From assembly GCA_951828515.1 (NCBI GenBank), contig OX639992.1, positions 5,000,217-5,064,216 on the forward strand: 64,000 nucleotides of DNA. Reading direction: 5' to 3'. The stretch is from an uncultured Poribacteria bacterium (GTDB taxonomy: Bacteria > Poribacteria > WGA-4E > WGA-3G). Numbering within the stretch: the first letter of the stretch is position 1; each line of letters begins with the position of its first letter. The translations under genes and the position numbers were made by a program. The notes below the pieces were generated by a model. That model searched no databases. It saw only the letters and a list, made by a program, of their open reading frames with translations, and was not told the origin of the DNA. Positions 8,901 to 18,344 of the stretch are shown in pieces.

Positions 8901-10388
8901 ATGAATATTACTGTAAAAACCGGTGGGTTTTCTCAGGAGCAGACCGATGTCATAGCCATCGGTGTATTAGAAAACCCGGATTTCTATAGCGCACCTCTCC
9001 AAAACATAGAACAAGCTCTCGGTGGACGCATCCGTGAAGTGATGAACCTTGGCGATTTCACAGGCAAACATAAAACGACCAGCTGGCTCTATACAAACGG
9101 AGCCATCGCGGCACCGCGTGTGCTTTTGGTGGGTTTGGGTGAATATCACGATCTCACTACCGAGAAAGTGCGCGAGGCTGCAGGGAACGCCGCGCGAGCG
9201 ATCCGCGATATGGGTTTAAGTACCGCCGCAATTCCGATTCCTATTGAAGCCACTCCTGAAATGATCCAAGCCGCCACGGAGGCAAGCCTTCTTTCACTCT
9301 ATCAGTTCAACGAACATAGAACAGACACCGACGATGACGATAAGAAAAAGAAACTTGAATCTATGACGTTTTTAGTCGAAAATGAGCAAATCAAGGCAAC
9401 GATAGAAAACGCTGTGCAGCGCGGAGAAACGATAGCCAACGGCACACTCCTCGCTCGCGACCTCAGTAACCAGCCCGCAAACTATCTCACACCGATACAA
9501 CTTGCTGAAAAGGCACAAACGGTGGCAGAAGCGGCGGGACTCGATTGCGAAATTTTTGACAAAGCAACCCTCGAAGAGAAAGGCTTTCGCACCCTCCTCG
9601 CTGTCGCACAAGGGAGTGTCGAAGAACCACGGTTTATTATTCTGGAATATACACCAGACGGTGAAGGACAAGACACTGTCGTGCTTGCCGGAAAAGGGAT
9701 TACCTTCGATACAGGTGGGATATCGCTCAAAGGTGGAAGCGGTATGCATGAGATGAAGCACGATATGTCGGGGGCTGCAGCTGTGATTGGTGCGATGCAG
9801 GTGATTGGACATCTGAAGCCAAACGTGCGGGTCATCGGTGTAATTGCGGCGACTGAGAATATGCCGAGTGGAACCGCTGTTAAACCGGGCGATGTCGTCA
9901 CCGCTTACGGCGGTAAAACGATTGAGATCCTCAACACTGATGCCGAGGGACGGCTGGTATTAGCAGATGCTCTCGGATGGGCGGCTCAGTATAATCCGAA
10001 AGGCGTTATCGACTTAGCCACACTCACCGGTGCCGTGATTACCTGTTTAGGACATATCGCAGCAGGTGCGATGGGTACGGATCCCGAACTCATGGCGAAA
10101 GTGAAATCGGCAGCCGTGAAGACACACGAACGGGTTTGGGAGTTACCACTTTGGGACGATTACGATGAAGGGGTTAAAAGCAAGATCGCGGACGTGCAGA
10201 ATATCGGGGACGGCACTGCTGGCACGATTGCAGGTGCCGCATTCTTGAAGAAATTCGCGGAAGGTTATCCGTGGGTTCACCTCGATATCGCTGGCACTGC
10301 TTGGGGCATGAAGGGTTCCAGCTACATCCCTGAAGGCGCGTCCGGATACGGTGTGCGGTTGCTGGTGCAATTGGTTGAGGATTGGTAG
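8901..10388 (+). CDS. pepA: Leucyl aminopeptidase (peptidase M17)
   Basis: 495 aa, the usual M17 length, with a non-catalytic N-terminal domain and a C-terminal two-metal catalytic domain. Metal and catalytic residues lie in AGKGITFDTGGISLK (near residue 255-270), DMSGAA, and the family signature NTDAEGRLVLADAL (near 340). It removes N-terminal amino acids from peptides in the cytoplasm as a hexamer. Start at 8901 follows AAAAAGGAAAATT in the repeat-derived leader. It is convergent with the S9 peptidase. Confidence 0.95.
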   Translation: MNITVKTGGFSQEQTDVIAIGVLENPDFYSAPLQNIEQALGGRIREVMNLGDFTGKHKTTSWLYTNGAIAAPRVLLVGLGEYHDLTTEKVREAAGNAARAIRDMGLSTAAIPIPIEATPEMIQAATEASLLSLYQFNEHRTDTDDDDKKKKLESMTFLVENEQIKATIENAVQRGETIANGTLLARDLSNQPANYLTPIQLAEKAQTVAEAAGLDCEIFDKATLEEKGFRTLLAVAQGSVEEPRFIILEYTPDGEGQDTVVLAGKGITFDTGGISLKGGSGMHEMKHDMSGAAAVIGAMQVIGHLKPNVRVIGVIAATENMPSGTAVKPGDVVTAYGGKTIEILNTDAEGRLVLADALGWAAQYNPKGVIDLATLTGAVITCLGHIAAGAMGTDPELMAKVKSAAVKTHERVWELPLWDDYDEGVKSKIADVQNIGDGTAGTIAGAAFLKKFAEGYPWVHLDIAGTAWGMKGSSYIPEGASGYGVRLLVQLVEDW

Positions 10389-10421
10389 TTGCCGAGATAA
10401 ATCAACCTTGGAAGCAATCTG

Positions 10422-10478
10422 AGTGAAACCCAACACTGCATAGTTTAGGCATCGGATCGTAGATTGTTGGGTTTCACT
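10422..10478. repeat. Perfect 14-bp inverted repeat between convergent genes
   Basis: AGTGAAACCCAACA at 10422-10435 is perfectly complementary to TGTTGGGTTTCACT at 10465-10478, with a 29-nt loop. It sits between the converging ends of pepA and the S9 peptidase. It could act as a bidirectional terminator, although no U-tract is obvious, or it is a dispersed palindrome. Confidence 0.65.
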
Positions 10479-10499
10479 ACATGCTCAAGTCAAACCACG

Positions 10500-12836
10500 C
10501 TATTTAAGATATTCGTCATACCAACTTAGAATCCGTTCCCAATAATCGGCGAGTTTTTCGTTTGACCAAAAGTCAGGGGCGTGATCTGCCTCCTTATACT
10601 TCAACAAAACAACCTCCTTCTCAAGCCTCGCAAGCCCCATAAACATTTCCTTCGCCTGTTCAAAGGGTATGAAATCTTGATCTCCGTGAATCAGAAGTAA
10701 TGGTGTTTCAACCTTATCCAGATGAAAGACTGGCGAACCATCAATGTAGCGTTGTGGAAATTCCCATAAAGGTCCACCCATCCCAGCCTGTCCAGCCTCG
10801 TACCAACCGGTACCAAGACCATTATCCCCATTAAGGTACCCACTGATTAAGTTGCCCTTAGATGCAATAGCGACTGCCGCCTTGAATCGCGTTGTCTGTG
10901 TAATAAGGACATTCACGGTATATCCACCGAAACTGTGACCGATGACACCCAACCTTTCAGCATCTACCTTTTTCGTCGCAATTGCTGCATCAATTCCTGG
11001 AAGAATTACCTCTGAGAATTGCTTGTATGGCTCGATCTCCTGTACGGGAAAATCGGGTAAGAAAACCGCATAACCTCGTGAAACAAACATACCTGTATGG
11101 AAATACCCTACACTATTGGCAAAACTAAACTGGTTGACGTAGTGCGAGGGCATACTTCCTGCATAGACGTTCACAATCATTGGTGCTGGATTTTCCGCCG
11201 ATGCCTTAGATGGTAGCACGAGAATCCCTTTAATGGTTTGACTGTCTTTAAGCGTCCACTCAATCAATTCACTCCTACCAAAGTCAATAGTTTGTAAATG
11301 CGGATTAACGTCTGTAATTTGCCGCGGGGATTCAAAAGCAACATCGCTCATCCAGATATTCTGTGGTTCTCGGTTACTTTCGACAACGTATATAAATTCT
11401 CCAGTTTCCTCAGCTACATCTTGAAAAAAGCGACCTACATGAACAAGTCGATGCTTGTGTTCCTCCCGTAAAAGTGTAACAGTGTTATCCCTGAGACTCA
11501 GACGATAAAAACTGTGACAGCTCTGTTTGTGGTCATAAACTTTTAGCGCGATAGCGTTGTTAACCGTCCAAGGTGCATACCCTTCGCTGGGATAGAATAT
11601 GTCATGAACAGAAAACTCATAGTTTTCCGTTAAGTTTTGTATCGTGCCACCGTTCAGCGGGACTTTCCAGATTTCCCCACGCGCGATGCAAAGAAGTGCC
11701 TCGCTTTCTCCTATCCAGAGAGGTGGTTTATACTCTTGTCCAAGGTCAACATCAAGACTTTCCGTGAGATTACGAACGATACCTGTTTCCACATTAACAA
11801 CGAACGCGTCCCCTGATGCCAGATCGCCTTCTGTTGTGTACGCAATGTATCTTGAATCTGGTGACCAACTAACAGTGATGCCATATCCCATTTGAATTTT
11901 CCGCACAAGGGGTTCAATTCTCGTGGATGAAGTCTCGTTTAACTCCTTTGACATCGGTAAAACGTAGAGAGCAAATACCGGTTGTTGAGCAGTCGGTGTT
12001 TCAGAGCCTAAGTAAACTATAACGGCTACGTGCTCCCCGTCAGGAGCTATATCGAAACTTCTAACCATATACTCATTCATCAACGAATATGTTTTCCCTG
12101 TTTTAGTATCAGCAATAGTTAAGTCTATGTCTTGTTTCCCGAATGGGTTTGTCATACGGGTCTGGTCTTCTTCAAGGGTCTCATTTTCTTGTTCTTGAAG
12201 TCGTTTTTTGGGCCAGTCCCAAATTTCGACAAAGGATGGTTCCTGCGGAGTTTTACGCGAAAATTTAGGCACGTTTGATTCGTCATCTATCAAGGAAATT
12301 GATTTGAAAAGTACATAACGTCCATCCGGGGTCCATTTCGGCACCTCAAAGCCAAAAAACGTCCGAACGGTTGTAGATGAGAACTCTTGCATATCATCAG
12401 ATTCTCTATTCCAGATAAATAGATGGGGTTTACCCATCCGATCTGAAAAAAAGGCGAGACGTGTTCCATCGAGAGACCACCTCGGTGCCCAACTTGAGCC
12501 CCAATCCGGGGTGAGGTTCCGATGCTCACCTGTTTGCGTATTCGTCACCCAAATCGTTGCGTAACCCACTTCAAGCGTCACCACTCCAGTTTTGGAATAT
12601 ATTGAGTCTCCACCGCCTCCTTCATACTGTTCACGGTTCTGCGTAGTGTAAGCAACCCAGTTTCCATCGGAGGTAATGTCAATAGGAACTCTATCAGTGA
12701 TCTTGTTGAATTTAAATAAATCTTCAAGTTTTAAAGGATTCATTTCTTCTCCGGCGCCAATGGCTGTTGTTGCCATAACGACTAAATAAAAGAGTAAACC
12801 AGAGCAAACGTTAACGATGTTTTTATAATTCATCAT
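10500..12836 (-). CDS. Secreted S9-family serine peptidase (prolyl oligopeptidase type)
   Basis: 778 aa. An N-terminal signal-like segment (VCSGLLFYLVVMATTAIGA) is followed by a beta-propeller region of repeated WSPD/WSLDG blades (about residues 40-500). The C-terminal alpha/beta-hydrolase domain has nucleophile GHSFGGY, Asp in HGDQDFIPFEQ, and His in EADHAPDFW. The family includes dipeptidyl and acylaminoacyl peptidases acting on short peptides, probably here in the periplasm. Its neighbour pepA also handles peptides but is on the other strand. Confidence 0.92.
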   Translation of the reverse strand: MMNYKNIVNVCSGLLFYLVVMATTAIGAGEEMNPLKLEDLFKFNKITDRVPIDITSDGNWVAYTTQNREQYEGGGGDSIYSKTGVVTLEVGYATIWVTNTQTGEHRNLTPDWGSSWAPRWSLDGTRLAFFSDRMGKPHLFIWNRESDDMQEFSSTTVRTFFGFEVPKWTPDGRYVLFKSISLIDDESNVPKFSRKTPQEPSFVEIWDWPKKRLQEQENETLEEDQTRMTNPFGKQDIDLTIADTKTGKTYSLMNEYMVRSFDIAPDGEHVAVIVYLGSETPTAQQPVFALYVLPMSKELNETSSTRIEPLVRKIQMGYGITVSWSPDSRYIAYTTEGDLASGDAFVVNVETGIVRNLTESLDVDLGQEYKPPLWIGESEALLCIARGEIWKVPLNGGTIQNLTENYEFSVHDIFYPSEGYAPWTVNNAIALKVYDHKQSCHSFYRLSLRDNTVTLLREEHKHRLVHVGRFFQDVAEETGEFIYVVESNREPQNIWMSDVAFESPRQITDVNPHLQTIDFGRSELIEWTLKDSQTIKGILVLPSKASAENPAPMIVNVYAGSMPSHYVNQFSFANSVGYFHTGMFVSRGYAVFLPDFPVQEIEPYKQFSEVILPGIDAAIATKKVDAERLGVIGHSFGGYTVNVLITQTTRFKAAVAIASKGNLISGYLNGDNGLGTGWYEAGQAGMGGPLWEFPQRYIDGSPVFHLDKVETPLLLIHGDQDFIPFEQAKEMFMGLARLEKEVVLLKYKEADHAPDFWSNEKLADYWERILSWYDEYLK

Positions 12837-13052
12837 ATTTCCCCAACCACACTATACTTCGGTGGAATACTATAATTAAAGCATTTGGTGTTAAACCTAC
12901 TCATAACAAAGTTGACTTTTCAAGACATAAGCAAATAACCTTACAATTATTAATGACGTGATTCAACAGCAAAAACGTGCATAAATTATAAAATACTTCT
13001 AATCTTAAGCAATAAATTGGATAAGTAGGGTTTCGGAATCACTCTTAACCTG

Positions 13053-13091
13053 CAAAAAAAAAGCGAAAGAGGCTTCAACAACCCCTTTCGC
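13053..13091 (-). terminator. Rho-independent terminator of leuA
   Basis: On the minus strand GCGAAAGGGG pairs with CCTCTTTCGC (one mismatch) and is followed by nine T residues, 20 bp after the leuA stop codon. Confidence 0.9.
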
Positions 13092-13110
13092 CGAATTGTA
13101 TCTGGAAAGA

Positions 13111-14664
13111 TTATCCTTCCGAACGGATCTGAATTAACTTGTTAACAGCGTGGATGTAAGCCCGCGCGCTCGCCTCAATGATATCCGTACTGGCACCGTG
13201 CCCAGTGATAATGTTTCCATTGTCCTGTACCTTCAGCGAAACTTCACCGATAGCGTCCTCACCTTCGGTTACGGAACGGATCTGGTAGTCGATGAGGTTG
13301 AGTTGAATATCGACAATTTGGCTAATCGCCTTAAACGCCGCATCCACGGGTCCATCCCCTGTTGAGGCTTTCTCAACTATGCCATCTTCCGTCCGAACCC
13401 CAACTGTCGTTGTTGGTGAGATTCTCGTTCCACTGACGATTTGGATGTAATCCAACTCAAAGACAGCAGGAATGGAGCGAATTTCATCGCTCATGATCGC
13501 TTCAAGGTCGGCATCCTGCACTGATTTCTTCTTATCAGCAACCCGCAGGAATCTTTCATACACTTTGTCCAACTGATCTGCGTCCACTTCGTAGCCGAGT
13601 TCGCTGAGTCGGTGTCTGAGGGCATTGCGTCCGGAACGCGGACTGAGAACCAGCTGACTCTCTTTCCATCCAATCTCCTTCGGATCAATGATTTCAAAGG
13701 TCACGCGCGATTTGATGATACCGTCCTGATGGATACCCGAACTGTGTGCGAATGCGTTCGCACCGACAATCGCTTTGTTCGGTTGAACAGCAATGCCCAT
13801 TGTCCGACTCACACGCCGACTGATTGGAACGATTTCTTTCGCGTTAATCTCGGTGTAATACGCTTTGAAGTAGTCACGTCGGGTTCGGATCGCCATGACG
13901 ACCTCTTCCAGCGAAGTATTACCCGCACGTTCTCCGAGTCCGTTGATTGTGCACTCCACCTGTCGCGCGCCCTGCTCGACTGCTATCAGGCTGTTCGCAA
14001 CTGCTAAACCGAGGTCGTTATGACAGTGTACACTAATAATGGCATCATTAACATTCGGGACATTCTCCATGATACCTTTAATCAAGCCACCAAATTCCGT
14101 TGGTACAGTCCAGCCGACGGTTTCCGGGATATTGACGACGGTTGCCCCCGCAGCGATCGTTGCTTCAACGACTTCATAAAGAAACGCTAATTCCGTCCGT
14201 CCCGCGTCCATTGGTGAAAATTCGACATTCGCATCCGGGTGTCCTTCGCACAAACTCTTTGCATAGGCAACCGCATCGGTTGCCATCCGCAGCGTATCTT
14301 CGGGAGTCGTCCGTGTAATGCGTCCCATGTGGATCGGGGATGTTCCGACAAAAGTATGGATACGGGCGCGTGGCGCGTCCTCAATGGCTTTCCATGCCGC
14401 AGTAATGTCCTTCTCCACAACGCGAGAGAGCGCACAAATCTCCGGGCCTTCAACCTCGTTGGCTATCCGATTGACGGCTTCAAAATCTCCCGGCGACGAA
14501 ATTGGGAATCCGGCTTCAATGATATCAACATTTAATTTGGCGAGGTGCTTGGCAATCTCCAGTTTTTCCTCAATACCGAGTGCGGCACCGGGTGTCTGTT
14601 CAGCATCACGGAGCGTTGTATCGAAAATATAGACTTTCTGCTGGTTGTTTTGAGAAGCGTCCAA
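13111..14664 (-). CDS. leuA: 2-isopropylmalate synthase
   Basis: 517 aa from a TTG start at 14664 with GGAGG about 9 nt upstream. It condenses acetyl-CoA with 2-oxoisovalerate, the first committed step of leucine synthesis. The TIM-barrel domain has the metal and substrate motifs TTLRDAEQTPGAAL, HCHNDLGLAVANS and NGLGERAGN. The C-terminal allosteric LeuA dimer domain (from about residue 390) is full length, so leucine feedback is expected. No other leu genes are adjacent. Confidence 0.94.
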   Translation of the reverse strand: MDASQNNQQKVYIFDTTLRDAEQTPGAALGIEEKLEIAKHLAKLNVDIIEAGFPISSPGDFEAVNRIANEVEGPEICALSRVVEKDITAAWKAIEDAPRARIHTFVGTSPIHMGRITRTTPEDTLRMATDAVAYAKSLCEGHPDANVEFSPMDAGRTELAFLYEVVEATIAAGATVVNIPETVGWTVPTEFGGLIKGIMENVPNVNDAIISVHCHNDLGLAVANSLIAVEQGARQVECTINGLGERAGNTSLEEVVMAIRTRRDYFKAYYTEINAKEIVPISRRVSRTMGIAVQPNKAIVGANAFAHSSGIHQDGIIKSRVTFEIIDPKEIGWKESQLVLSPRSGRNALRHRLSELGYEVDADQLDKVYERFLRVADKKKSVQDADLEAIMSDEIRSIPAVFELDYIQIVSGTRISPTTTVGVRTEDGIVEKASTGDGPVDAAFKAISQIVDIQLNLIDYQIRSVTEGEDAIGEVSLKVQDNGNIITGHGASTDIIEASARAYIHAVNKLIQIRSEG

Positions 14665-14686
14665 GGCTCTGTTCCTCCAATTTAGA

Positions 14687-14821
14687 GTCGTCAGTTATCA
14701 GTTGTCAGCCGCCGGTTAAGGGCACCCTTGTAGGAAGCGGTTCCTTCGGATTGCAGCACGCCAAGAAGGGATAATGTGTTATATAAAGCCTCTTAACTGA
14801 AAACCGAAAACTGATAACTAT
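14687..14821. repeat. MITE-like inverted repeat between leuA and aroF
   Basis: It starts GTCAGTTATCAGTTGTCAG, followed by CCGGTTAAG, and ends in the near reverse complement CTTAACTGAAAACCGAAAAC and TGATAACT. The outer ends can pair and flank about 70 bp of unique sequence. Similar units lie at 38460-38602 and 60072-60189. Confidence 0.65.
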
Positions 14822-14824
14822 TCC

Positions 14825-15850
14825 CTACATTTCACGACCGACAGCGATGGCAATCGGCTTCAGTTCCCGCATCAGGGTCTCGAATTGATCTGGGAACAAC
14901 GACTGCGCGCCATCTCCCGTCATGGAATGATCTGGATCGTGATGCACTTCAAGCAACAATCCATCCGCCCCTGCCGCCACAGATGCCTTCGTCATATCAC
15001 ACACAAGACTCCGAATACCCGTGCCGTGACTCGGATCAACAATAATAGGCAGGTGGCTCAACTCGTGAATGACAGGCACGGCGTTCAAATCAAGCGTGTT
15101 GCGGGTGTGCGTTTCATAAGTCCGAATGCCGCGCTCACAGAGAATGACATCGGGATTTCCTTCAGCGAGGATATACTCGGCGGCGAGGAGCCATTCTTCA
15201 ATCGTCGCGGACATCCCACGTTTGAGAATCACAGGCTTATTTGCACGTCCGACTTCACGCAACAGATAGAAATTCGTCATGTTCCGCGTGCCGAGTTGGA
15301 ACATATCTGTATATTCACCAACGAGTTCAACTTCGTGTGGGGTCATGACTTCGGTGACGATACCGAGCCCGGTTTCGGCTTTCGCCGCCTCCAGCATTTT
15401 GAGAGCCTCTTCACCATAACCTTGGAAACTGTAAGGTCCTGTTCTGGGTTTAAAGGCACCACCCCTGATGAAACTGGCACCGGCACTCTGAACCTGTCGA
15501 GCAATGGTTACGATCTGTTCCGTGCTTTCTACTGCGCACGGACCCGCAATGACGGGCACCTGACGTCCACCAATCTTTGTGTCGTTGACCGCAATGACCG
15601 TCGGTTCATCCCGAAACTCACGGCTTGCCAATTTGAACGGTGCCGTAATCGGCATCGTTCGATCAACACCGGACATTGACTCTATCGGAATATCACCAAG
15701 CAATGTTTTATCTCCTATGACGCCGATGACAGTGTGTCTCTCGCCGACTGAGACTTGTGCTTTCAATCCTACATCTTCGATCCGTTTTACAACAGCATCG
15801 ACATCTGCTTGTGTCGCATTGGTTTTGGTAACAATTACCATGCTTTTCAA
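14825..15850 (-). CDS. aroF: 3-deoxy-7-phosphoheptulonate (DAHP) synthase, type I-beta
   Basis: 341 aa. An N-terminal ferredoxin-like/ACT-type regulatory domain (residues 1-70, MVIVTKTNATQADVDAVVKRIEDVGLK) is fused to the catalytic barrel, as in Thermotoga-like enzymes. Catalytic motifs include VIAGPCAVES, GGAFKPRTGPYSFQG and DPSHGTG. It joins PEP and erythrose-4-phosphate at the entry of aromatic amino acid synthesis. GGAGG lies 12 nt before the ATG. Its leader contains a 39-bp tandem repeat. Confidence 0.94.
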   Translation of the reverse strand: MKSMVIVTKTNATQADVDAVVKRIEDVGLKAQVSVGERHTVIGVIGDKTLLGDIPIESMSGVDRTMPITAPFKLASREFRDEPTVIAVNDTKIGGRQVPVIAGPCAVESTEQIVTIARQVQSAGASFIRGGAFKPRTGPYSFQGYGEEALKMLEAAKAETGLGIVTEVMTPHEVELVGEYTDMFQLGTRNMTNFYLLREVGRANKPVILKRGMSATIEEWLLAAEYILAEGNPDVILCERGIRTYETHTRNTLDLNAVPVIHELSHLPIIVDPSHGTGIRSLVCDMTKASVAAGADGLLLEVHHDPDHSMTGDGAQSLFPDQFETLMRELKPIAIAVGREM

Positions 15851-15870
15851 CTACCTCCGCCTTTTTTATT

Positions 15871-15976
15871 CAAGTTTTCGGTTGGCAAGCTGCACCGTCT
15901 TTTCAATAGCAAGTTTTCGGTTGGCAAGCTGCACCGTCTTCTCAATAGCAAGTTTTCGGTTGGCAAGCTGCACCGA
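15871..15976. repeat. 39-bp direct tandem repeat (2.7 copies) in the aroF leader
   Basis: Copies start at 15871, 15910 and 15949 with CAAGTTTTCGGTTGGCAAGC; the third stops after CTGCACCG. The unit length is a multiple of three, and the minus strand is open through all copies (LANRKLAIEKTVQ repeated). The repeat lies 20 bp upstream of the aroF start. Confidence 0.95.
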
Positions 15977-16637
15977 AAAAATACGCTCTGTCGCAATCAA
16001 ATTCGGTTAAAAAAAATACCCAACATCAAAAATTTCTTTTCAACGCCGGGTGGTGATAGTCAAATCAGTTAATCTTTGTAATACGGGCATTACCTACGAA
16101 CCTTCACCACCTGTCGTTGCTGTACAAGTACAGGTACAGATACAGATATAATCCAAAAAAACCTGCAAACAAGCCTTTGCTTGTAAACAGTGTAAAAAGA
16201 GACCATGCATCGGAGAAAGTGTCCCGTAAAGAGACTGGACCAACCCACACATGAACTATCTGTACTGCGGTAGTATCACGTCGAAGCGTTCGCATTATCA
16301 AGTTCCTAAAAATTCGAGAAGTAAAAGGTCGCGCCCCTAATGTTCTGAAACCAAACTCCGCTATCAAATATCAAAGCGGATCTGTCTCTTACTAACATAA
16401 GACGTTATTTCTCAAAAAGCGTTTAAAACTTTCGCAAGGAATAGCGTCTTGAATAGAGGATACCGTAATTTTCTGTAAAACAATTAATCCTATTATATAA
16501 TAACACATTTTTTTATGCAAGTCAAATTTCTTTTTTGGTAACCGTAGATGTGAAGCCGTTTTTCAGCCAATAAAATGGCGTTGACTCCAAAATTAAGGTG
16601 TGATAAGATACGAAAAGAGAACACTACGGAGAAAACT
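15977..16637. other. 660-bp region without a confident gene
   Basis: AT-rich spacer between divergent aroF and udk. It holds a short run of GTACAG/ATACAG repeats near 16121-16150. An 87-codon minus-strand reading frame at 16104-16367 ends in a low-complexity LYLYLYLY tail made by those repeats; I do not consider it a likely gene. Nothing else is recognisable. Confidence 0.4.
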
Positions 16638-17288
16638 ATGCCGAAACCAGAACATTTCACACCGATTACCATAGGGATTATGGGTGGCTCCGCTTCTGGA
16701 AAGACGACGTTCGCGACTGCCTTAGCAGAACAACTCACGGAACTCTCACCTGTCGTGCTAAATCAGGACTCCTATTTTCGCGACTGGTCAGAATACTCAG
16801 AAGCGGAACGGGAACGTGTCATCACCGCGAATCACCCCGATGCCGTTCTATGGGATGCCCTCATTGCAGACATCAAGAAACTCCGCGAGGGTGACGCAAT
16901 TACCAAACCTACCCCCGGCACGCGTGCCGCGCAACGCGATAAGAAAAAAGCGAGCGTGCAACCGAGCAAGGTTGTTATTGTAGAAGGACACCTCATCTTC
17001 TGGAGTGAGGACCTACGAGATTTAATGGATATAAAACTGTTTCTTGATGTAGATGCACATGAACGTGTCCTGCGACGGATGCTCCGTGATGTCGCACAAC
17101 GTGGAGGCGACCTCGAGTGGGCTATTAACTGGTATCGGCGCGATGTCCTCCCTAATTTTCCTGTCTATACCGAACCCTGCAAGCAGTATGCTGATCTCGT
17201 TATCCCGTTCCAAGATGAAAACCCGGTTGCGTTACATACACTGGTCGCCGGAATCCGCGCTCGAATCAAGGAAAATGGATCGACTTAG
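16638..17288 (+). CDS. udk: Uridine kinase-like P-loop kinase
   Basis: 216 aa from the ATG at 16638, preceded by GGAGAAA; a longer in-frame start at 16575 lacks a ribosome site. Walker A is GGSASGKTTFA (residues 16-26). Features of uridine kinases follow: LNQDSYFRD, NHPDAVLWDAL, VVIVEGHLIFW, and RRMLRDVAQRG as the lid region. It phosphorylates uridine or cytidine in pyrimidine salvage. The phosphoribulokinase/uridine kinase superfamily assignment is firm, the exact substrate less so. Confidence 0.85.
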   Translation: MPKPEHFTPITIGIMGGSASGKTTFATALAEQLTELSPVVLNQDSYFRDWSEYSEAERERVITANHPDAVLWDALIADIKKLREGDAITKPTPGTRAAQRDKKKASVQPSKVVIVEGHLIFWSEDLRDLMDIKLFLDVDAHERVLRRMLRDVAQRGGDLEWAINWYRRDVLPNFPVYTEPCKQYADLVIPFQDENPVALHTLVAGIRARIKENGST

Positions 17289-17349
17289 CAGTTATAGTGA
17301 AGTCAAAAAATAAGTTGATACTTATTCAGCGAACCCTTGCACCGCCGCT

Positions 17350-17370
17350 GGCGAGGATTGTAACCTCGCC
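17350..17370. repeat. GGCGAGG hairpin repeat, possible terminator
   Basis: GGCGAGG and CCTCGCC are separated by 7 nt, 61 bp after udk. A near-identical hairpin occurs at 60364-60384. Confidence 0.6.
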
Positions 17371-17716
17371 CACTGTCAATGCCCAAATAATTATGGGCTT
17401 TACTATAACAGTCGCAGAAGGCACTTCTATCTCTACTCTTTCTATCTATCAAAGTCATTTTGACATCACGTCCTGCCACAGTGGCAAGGGGTGCGCCAAT
17501 TTGGCGAACCTGTTTTTCTATCCTATTCTATCAACGCTACCACATTTTCGGCAGGAATGAGTCCCACTCGCGACTCCTGCCACGCTTTAGTATCTTCCTC
17601 TGTAGGAGCGAGTTTCACTCGCGACCTCCGAATGCCGTCTCAATACAGGTCTCAACCCTGGTTACACGTTTACGAGTGACTTTCTCAGGATACGTAATTT
17701 TGGATAAAAAGCAGTT

Positions 17717-17732
17717 TTGGCACGGAATTTGC
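17717..17732 (+). promoter_or_regulatory. Sigma-54-type promoter (upstream copy) before hsp20
   Basis: TTGGCAC-GGAAT-TTGC matches the -24/-12 consensus TTGGCAC-N5-TTGC. It lies about 150 bp before the hsp20 start. Confidence 0.65.
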
Positions 17733-17789
17733 CTTATATACAAACAGACAAACAGAGAGGTAAGCACCTCCATATCGACTCAGAAGAGA

Positions 17790-17829
17790 TTGGCACAAAA
17801 CTTGCAACCTATTTGGTATAGAACTTGCA
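17790..17829 (+). promoter_or_regulatory. Sigma-54-type promoter(s) proximal to hsp20
   Basis: TTGGCAC-AAAAC-TTGCA at 17790-17806 is a full consensus -24/-12 site. A degenerate site, TTGGTAT-AGAAC-TTGCA, follows at 17813-17829. The Hsp20 start is 40-60 nt downstream with GAAGGAGAA as ribosome site. Expression is probably under RpoN and an enhancer-binding protein. Confidence 0.75.
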
Positions 17830-17868
17830 TCTAACATCTACAGAAACAAAATTCAGAAGGAGAAAAAA

Positions 17869-18321
17869 ATGACTTACTTAACGACACGCAGACCGATGAG
17901 AAATCTGTTCAACCTCCACAACGAGATGGGACGCATTTTTGGAGGTCTTTTTGCCCTCCAAGAAGGCGGAACGGATACGGAAGAAACCTCTTGGATGCCC
18001 ACGGTAGACATCTCTGAAACGGAAAACGGATATGAAATTCGAGCCGAACTTCCGGGTGTCTCCGAAAACGATGTCAACGTCTCCGTAACCGACAACGTCC
18101 TCACCGTCAAAGGTGAGAAACGGCAGGAAGAGGAAACGGAAGGCAAGGATTACCACCGTGTGGAAAGACGGTACGGCAGTTTCCAAAGGAGTTTCGCGTT
18201 ACCGAGGCACATCGAAACCGATGCCATCAAGGCAGGATTCAAGGATGGTGTCTTGACCCTCGGAATTCCGAAGCCGGAAGTCGTAAAACCGACAGCGATC
18301 CCTATCACAACTGGAACCTAA
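17869..18321 (+). CDS. Small heat-shock protein, Hsp20/alpha-crystallin family
   Basis: 150 aa. The N-terminal arm has RNLFNLHNEMGRIFGGLFAL, the alpha-crystallin domain spans about residues 42-140 (PTVDISETENGYEIRAELPGV, then DNVLTVKGEKR), and the conserved GVLTL-x-I-P-K motif is at the end (GVLTLGIPKPEV). It is an ATP-independent holdase that forms oligomers and protects unfolding proteins. Its promoter region has sigma-54-type sites, and transcription ends at the hairpin at 18345-18378. Confidence 0.95.
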   Translation: MTYLTTRRPMRNLFNLHNEMGRIFGGLFALQEGGTDTEETSWMPTVDISETENGYEIRAELPGVSENDVNVSVTDNVLTVKGEKRQEEETEGKDYHRVERRYGSFQRSFALPRHIETDAIKAGFKDGVLTLGIPKPEVVKPTAIPITTGT

Positions 18322-18344
18322 TACATTTTCCATAGCACAAAATG

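Larger units (their letters stand above)
17289..17868. other. 580-bp intergenic region with repeats and sigma-54 promoters
   Basis: No gene is recognised. It contains a hairpin GGCGAGG/CCTCGCC at 17350-17370 (copied at 60364-60384) and palindromes such as TGCCACAGTGGCA and CGCCAATTTGGCG near 17475-17504. Two related CACTCGCGAC blocks lie near 17567 and 17616. Three sigma-54-type promoter sites lie at the downstream end. Confidence 0.7.

Noticed and set aside
15871-15976. Possible CRISPR array
   Set aside because: The 39-bp units are directly tandem without variable spacers, and no cas genes are near.
16104-16367. 87-codon minus-strand open frame
   Set aside because: No ribosome site, no family, and a low-complexity LYLY tail created by a TACAGG-type repeat.
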